A stretch of 9,723 bases of DNA from the NCBI GenBank assembly GCA_052148155.1, contig JBKQIY010000034.1, forward strand, positions 1 to 9,723, written 5' to 3'. The translations under genes were made by a program, and so were the position numbers. This document shows, one piece after another, positions 7,226 to 9,723 of this stretch. Each line of letters starts with the position of its first letter. Positions within the stretch are counted from its first letter, which is position 1. Source of the DNA: JBBQER01 sp052148155. GTDB lineage: Bacteria > Actinomycetota > Acidimicrobiia > IMCC26256 > PALSA-610. A model generated the notes under the pieces. That model saw only the letters and a list, made by a program, of their open reading frames with translations. It was not told the origin of the DNA and did no database searches.

Positions 7226-7302
7226 ATGTCCCATTTCGAACACCGACGCACGAGGGCGGAGGCTGGAGGTTCGAACCGCCGACCTCCTGCGTACCAAGCA
7301 GG
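7226..7302. repeat. ~75-bp direct repeat, copy 1
   Basis: It begins with the 17-mer ATGTCCCATTTCGAACA (7226-7242), identical to 7407-7423. It then runs through a tRNA-like T-arm to TCGAACCGCCGAC (7271-7283) and TCCTGC. The second copy, about 181 bp downstream, shares both exact blocks with diverged sequence between and one single-base offset. Confidence 0.7.
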
Positions 7303-7313
7303 AACCCCAGCCT
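7260..7313 (-). other. tRNA-Thr(GGT)-like remnant able to fold as a D-armless mini-tRNA
   Basis: Read on the - strand, a perfect anticodon arm CCTGC-TTGGTAC-GCAGG (7302 to 7286) has loop position 33 = T and anticodon GGT. It is followed by AGGTC and GGCGG-TTCGAAC, the usual tRNA-Thr variable and T-loop sequence. The 3' T-stem strand is degenerate (CTCCA). Outside, AGGCTGG on the + strand at 7260-7266 pairs perfectly with CCAGCCT at 7307-7313, closing a 7-bp acceptor-like stem with no D-arm. A 3' half of tRNA-Thr left by integration is the simplest reading; a folded small RNA is possible. It is not a complete canonical tRNA. Confidence 0.5.
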
Positions 7314-7406
7314 TGCGCCGCACACATTGAGGGACATCTTGAGCACATCAGACGTTCTCGTCGGCCGCGCGATCGACGCGCAACGCACGCCCGCGTTTCC
7401 AAGCCG

Positions 7407-7479
7407 ATGTCCCATTTCGAACAGTGGCGAACAAGGGTGGGCGCTGGCGGGCTCGAACCGCCGACTTCCTGCTTGTAAG
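7407..7479. repeat. ~75-bp direct repeat, copy 2
   Basis: It shares the 17-mer ATGTCCCATTTCGAACA (7407-7423) and the block TCGAACCGCCGAC (7453-7465) with copy 1 at 7226-7302. The tRNA part is closer to a complete 3' half here. Two copies in the same orientation would allow deletion of the 181-bp unit by recombination. Confidence 0.7.
7436..7479 (-). other. 3' half of a tRNA-Val(TAC)-like gene (candidate attachment-site remnant)
   Basis: On the - strand the sequence runs anticodon loop CTTACAA (anticodon TAC), stem strand GCAGG, variable AAGTC, a perfect T-arm GGCGG-TTCGAGC-CCGCC, acceptor strand AGCGCCC, discriminator A and CC. The 5' half is missing: the bases before the loop (GGAGGA) do not pair with GCAGG, and no matching GGGCGCT acceptor strand precedes. 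A tRNA 3' end without its 5' half is the usual footprint of an integrative element that used the tRNA gene as its target. Confidence 0.7.
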
Positions 7480-7495
7480 TCCTCCAAGAGACGCT

Positions 7496-7584
7496 TCACA
7501 TGTGGTCCCGCCTGGCCTTCTTCGTCGCCATGACGAACGTGACAGGCCCTGACGACCGGTGATTCTTGGATGGATTCTTGGATG
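7496..7584 (+). repeat. Dispersed 89-bp repeat, copy B
   Basis: Gap-free partner of 4950-5038 (69 of 89 identical). It ends with two tandem 12-mers ATTCTTGGATGG (7562-7573) and ATTCTTGGATGC (7574-7585), only nine bases from the stop of abiEii. It starts 16 bases after the tRNA-Val-like fragment. Function unknown; it may be the end of a mobile unit or an intergenic palindromic-type repeat. Confidence 0.7.
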
Positions 7585-7593
7585 CGGGTCTGG

Positions 7594-8370
7594 TCACGCG
7601 AGACCATCGAGCACCATCTGGCCGAGAATCGCCAGAACATCCAGCACAGCTTCGTCGATGTTCTGCGCGTCGAGCGCGCCCGAGAGTCGACGGAGGCGCG
7701 CAAGTGTGTACCGCTGGTCAGCGTGGGCGGAGAACCAACGAACGAGCGTTTGACCGATCCACCTCGCGAGTTCTGGTTGAGCGTCACCGAGTGCCCGCGC
7801 GACTGCATCAATGTCTCGGCCCGCGACAAGACGCACGAGATCATGGATGTCAGACGCAACTTTCTCGGGATGATTGCTCGCCGAGCGACGGGGCATCGAT
7901 ACGGATTTCAGCGCCACAAGTGCGCCAACCGAGGCCACGGGTGCGGTCGTCTCGACGATCGCGTCGCGACCCTCGGTCACGATGATCGTGAGCTGGTCTC
8001 TCGTCTCCATGGCGAAACGGCGAGCGAAGGCGAAGGCGCGATCGCTCCGTTCGGACGGCAGCGGCTGAGACGGAGGCTCGTCCATCACGTCGATGTCGAC
8101 GTCTGCGATCGCGCTGGCGAAGCGCAACTTCGCGTGGCCCAACCGGTCGGCACCTTGTTGGGCCAGAAGGACGTCCATGAATTTGTCTTGGTCAGCGCTG
8201 ATCGTGTCAAGGTCGTTGGTGAGCCGATGCACCTGTGAGATGCGTACGTTGACGGCGAATCCTCCGACAACGACCCACGGCGGATGGCTCGGAAAGCGTC
8301 CGAGCGCGGCCACGAAGGAGTGGATCCGGCCGCCGGCGTCGCCGGCAAGAATCACACGCTCACCAGGCAC
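7594..8370 (-). CDS. abiEii: AbiEii-type nucleotidyltransferase toxin
   Basis: The 258-residue protein is a polymerase-beta-fold nucleotidyltransferase of the AbiEii/type IV toxin group. Seen are VVVGGFAVNV (33-42) with the GG signature, then RLTNDLDTI (49-57) with the metal-binding Asp53-x-Asp55, a third acidic site DVDID (90-94), and ALKSVSMPRR...SDIHDLVRL (153-181) with the conserved Lys155 and Asp174. Family toxins transfer nucleotides to an essential cellular target, giving phage abortive infection or growth arrest. All catalytic residues are present, so it looks active. Start GTG 8370 has GGGA six bases upstream and overlaps the antitoxin stop by 11 bases, indicating translational coupling; GTG 8355 just after that stop is the other option, and the first in-frame GTG is at 8415. 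Expression follows abiEi in one operon. Confidence 0.84.
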   Translation of the reverse strand: MPGERVILAGDAGGRIHSFVAALGRFPSHPPWVVVGGFAVNVRISQVHRLTNDLDTISADQDKFMDVLLAQQGADRLGHAKLRFASAIADVDIDVMDEPPSQPLPSERSDRAFAFARRFAMETRDQLTIIVTEGRDAIVETTAPVASVGALVALKSVSMPRRSASNHPEKVASDIHDLVRLVAGRDIDAVARALGDAQPELARWIGQTLVRWFSAHADQRYTLARLRRLSGALDAQNIDEAVLDVLAILGQMVLDGLA

Positions 8371-9424
8371 GTACGATCCCGTTCGGGTGCCACTGGTCGA
8401 GCGCTTCCGACCCACGCGCTCGATCTGCGGCTATGTCGAGCGCGACGACGATGTGATTCGCGACGGGCCACGTTTCGCCTACGAGAAACTGTCGGTGCAG
8501 GCACGCGAGACGTACGGGTGCGACGGCGACGGTGCACACGCGTGCATCAGCGTCGCTCGCCTCACCCAGCAGGGCTCTCGCGCGTCGCAAGACTGCATCA
8601 CTCGGCACATAGAAATCTCTGGGGTAGTTGCCGCGCGCGACGACGGGCATTCCCCAAGCCGCTGCCGCGACCGTATCGGTAAGTGCCCAGCCCAAGGTCT
8701 CTTCGGGCTGAGCGAGCCCGAGTTCGAGCTGGGCGCTCCCGCGGCTGCTCCCGCGTTGCGGTAGCGCGGCTAACGCGACTGGCGTCCGCCTCCAACGCAC
8801 TAAAAGCTCATTGAAGAGATCCGGTATCGCCGCCTCCCCTTTCGACGTCAGGAGTCCGGCTCGCCGAAGCAAAGCCATCGCGCGCGACACTGCGCTCGGA
8901 GCGCGATCGATGTACCCAGCGACACCTCGCACTCCGTGGGGCTGATCAGGAGTCAACAGACAAGCGATCGCAGCCTCCCGTGCGACCTGACTCGGCAACG
9001 GATCAGAGGAACTGGCACGCGTCGCGGTCGATCCAGGCACTCGGGTGTCGATGATCACCGGCGGAACGACGATTCGGAGTTCGCCACGACGGTCGAAGAA
9101 GTTGATGTCGGCCTTCCGCAATAACGTCTTTGCGTCCTCGGCAATGCGATCGGCAACGATGAGGGCCGGAATGCCGCGCCGTCGGAACCTCCGCGCCGAT
9201 CGGTCCGCCTCGGTCTTCGTGACGACCGACTTCACCTCGACCGCGATGCGTCGACCGCCGACGACAAGAATGAAGTTCGGAGCATCAGCGCCGACACTGC
9301 CAACCCCGGGCTCGAACGAATCGTCGGCGGCGTGGGCCGTCGCCGCGACGCGCAGTGATGCAAGCGCGCCAAGGAGCGTCTCCCTCGCGTCAGCCTCAAT
9401 CGCCCGTGCCGCTCTCCGGATCAC
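8360..9424 (-). CDS. abiEi: AbiEi-type antitoxin and autorepressor with N-terminal PD-(D/E)XK-like domain
   Basis: The 354-residue protein starts with a restriction-endonuclease-like fold as in the AbiEi_2/transcriptional-regulator group: APNFILVVGGRRIAVEVKS (48-66) with Asp47 and Glu63-x-Lys65, then IPALIVADRIAEDAKTLLRKADINFFDRRGELRI (85-118), the family's standard ending of this domain. A winged helix-turn-helix follows (about 145-205, VAREAAIACLL...AVSRAMALLRRAGLL). A C-terminal region with GWALTDTVAAAAWGMP (245-260) completes it. In the family the HTH represses its own operon and the protein neutralises the AbiEii toxin without tight binding (type IV). Asp, Glu and Lys of a nuclease site are present here, so residual nuclease activity cannot be excluded. 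GTG 9424 fits a leaderless promoter. It is followed by abiEii with an 11-bp overlap. Confidence 0.8.
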   Translation of the reverse strand: MIRRAARAIEADARETLLGALASLRVAATAHAADDSFEPGVGSVGADAPNFILVVGGRRIAVEVKSVVTKTEADRSARRFRRRGIPALIVADRIAEDAKTLLRKADINFFDRRGELRIVVPPVIIDTRVPGSTATRASSSDPLPSQVAREAAIACLLTPDQPHGVRGVAGYIDRAPSAVSRAMALLRRAGLLTSKGEAAIPDLFNELLVRWRRTPVALAALPQRGSSRGSAQLELGLAQPEETLGWALTDTVAAAAWGMPVVARGNYPRDFYVPSDAVLRRARALLGEASDADARVCTVAVAPVRLACLHRQFLVGETWPVANHIVVALDIAADRARGSEALDQWHPNGIVRAW

Positions 9425-9430
9425 GCACCC

Positions 9431-9436
9431 AGCCTA
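9431..9436 (-). promoter_or_regulatory. Predicted -10 element of the leaderless abiE promoter
   Basis: On the - strand TAGGCT fits TAnnnT and stands six bases before the GTG of abiEi, placing it at -12 to -7 for a start at the first base of the gene. TTGTGC (9456-9461), 19 bases upstream, may be the -35. It lies in the centre of the palindrome, so a bound repressor would block polymerase. Confidence 0.5.
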
Positions 9437-9440
9437 GTGT

Positions 9441-9472
9441 GTTCTCTGTTCTCGTGCACAAGAACGGAGAAC
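9441..9472. promoter_or_regulatory. 32-bp palindromic operator candidate of abiE
   Basis: The left arm GTTCTCTGTTCTCGTG is matched by the right arm CACAAGAACGGAGAAC at 14 of 16 positions, centred on GTGCAC with no spacer. Each arm holds two GTTCT/AGAAC half-sites. It covers the candidate -35 of the abiE promoter, 17 bp upstream of the abiEi start. AbiEi proteins are known to repress their own operons through inverted repeats, so this is the expected autoregulatory site. A further AGAAC lies just outside at 9479-9483. Confidence 0.75.
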
Positions 9473-9483
9473 AGTCCAGAACA

Positions 9484-9495
9484 ATTCTTGGATGG
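9484..9495 (+). repeat. 12-mer repeat ATTCTTGGATGG, third locus
   Basis: Identical to the 12-mers at 5028-5039 and 7562-7573 and in the same orientation. The 89-bp context of copies A and B is not present here. It lies just upstream of the abiE operator. Confidence 0.6.
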
Positions 9496-9561
9496 TCCCC
9501 TGGACACCGCACGGCCGGAAAGGGCCGAAGCCAAGAAAATAGGGCCTGACCAGCACTTATG

Positions 9562-9604
9562 GGTGGGCGCTGCAGCGCTCGAACCCACGACCTCCTGATG
9601 TGAG
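9562..9604 (-). other. 3' half of a tRNA-Val(CAC)-like gene (candidate attachment-site remnant)
   Basis: On the - strand: loop CTCACAT (anticodon CAC), stem strand CAGGA, variable GGTC, T-stem GTGGG, loop TTCGAGC, weak 3' T-stem GCTGC, acceptor AGCGCCC, discriminator A and CC. The 5' anticodon strand (ATGCC) does not pair and no D-arm is found, so the gene is incomplete. It shares the 12-mer GGGTGGGCGCTG and the T-loop block with the remnant at 7436-7479 (34 of 45 positions) in the same orientation. Confidence 0.55.
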
Positions 9605-9723
9605 GGCATGGGTGCCGCGCCGGTTTGATCCCGGCTCGTCTACGGCGCCCATTGCTGGCACGACGAGTTGGTGTTGAGTGCCCAATTTGGTTGGTCAGGT
9701 TGGTCTTGGTTGTCAACGCGACA

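Larger units (their letters stand above)
6902..7593. other. Gene-free, remnant-rich stretch between the frameshifted gene and abiEii
   Basis: No frame here has both a plausible start and coding character. The stretch holds, in order, a strong GC hairpin with a neighbouring 12-bp palindrome, a ~75-bp direct repeat pair containing tRNA-like 3' halves, and copy B of the 89-bp dispersed repeat. The parts 7090-7225 and 7314-7406 show nothing I can name. The content suits a junction of successive insertions and deletions. Confidence 0.6.
9425..9723. other. Upstream region of the abiE operon, gene-free
   Basis: Contains the abiE promoter and palindrome, a 12-mer repeat copy, a tRNA-Val-like 3' remnant, and at the far end GGTT/TTGGT-rich short repeats (9669-9716). 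On the - strand TTGACA stands at 9711-9716 as a consensus -35, but no matching -10 is evident. No protein gene is supported. Confidence 0.55.

Noticed and set aside
7226..7479. CRISPR array
   Set aside because: Only two diverged ~75-bp repeats with a long spacing and tRNA content; no regular repeat-spacer structure.
7218..7859. Open frame reading through the tRNA-like fragments and repeat B
   Set aside because: Phrases such as LQAGSRRFEP and TQEVGGSNLQ arise from translating tRNA 3' halves. It also overlaps abiEii in another frame.
9562..9652. Complete tRNA gene in 88 bases, closed by GGGCGC / GCGCCC
   Set aside because: The anticodon stem does not pair and no D-arm is found. Only the 3' half is tRNA-like.
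9421..9716. Open frames ending in the tRNA-Val-like fragment upstream of abiE
   Set aside because: Translated tRNA remnant (HQEVVGSS-like) and promoter DNA; no coding signal.

Overview
The window is high-GC DNA with frequent GTG starts, strong G/C at third codon positions and several promoter-to-start arrangements typical of leaderless transcripts. Together with the gene content (a secreted Cys-pair repeat protein, a streptomycin-kinase-type enzyme, a stand-alone ANTAR protein) this suggests an actinobacterium, possibly from the Acidimicrobiia or a related lineage. Taxonomy is inferred from style only.

Layout. Left third: on the + strand, a CTP-synthase-like glutamine amidotransferase homologue (188-892), then an exported seven-repeat protein with one Cys-x5-Cys pair per repeat (1126-2388). 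Middle: an APH(6)-type small-molecule kinase on the - strand (2583-3488), divergent from a 71-residue ANTAR RNA-binding protein (3797-4012, +). The ANTAR gene converges on a P-loop nucleotide-kinase-like protein (4218-4883, -). From here every gene is on the - strand: tag, 3-methyladenine DNA glycosylase I (5268-5882); then a gene that can only be read by changing frame near 6400 (6019 to about 6901), probably broken, with a HEAT-like end.

Right third: 6902-7593 has no convincing gene. It holds strong hairpins, two related ~75-bp direct repeats that each contain a 3'-half tRNA-like sequence (Thr-GGT-like and Val-TAC-like), and one copy of an 89-bp dispersed repeat whose other copy lies at 4950-5038. 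Next is a two-gene type IV toxin-antitoxin operon, abiEi-abiEii (9424 down to 7594), with an 11-bp gene overlap. A 32-bp near-perfect palindrome lies over its predicted promoter. Beyond it lie another 12-bp repeat copy and another tRNA-Val-like 3' half (CAC).

How it fits together. The left genes look like ordinary independent chromosomal genes. The right part looks like a site of repeated insertion: the AbiE operon is bracketed by tRNA-Val 3'-half remnants in the same orientation and by ATTCTTGGATGG repeats. This suggests that a small defence islet arrived through tRNA-directed integration, although no integrase is present. The best candidates for something undescribed are this repeat/tRNA-remnant architecture around AbiE and the D-armless tRNA-like element at 7260-7313.
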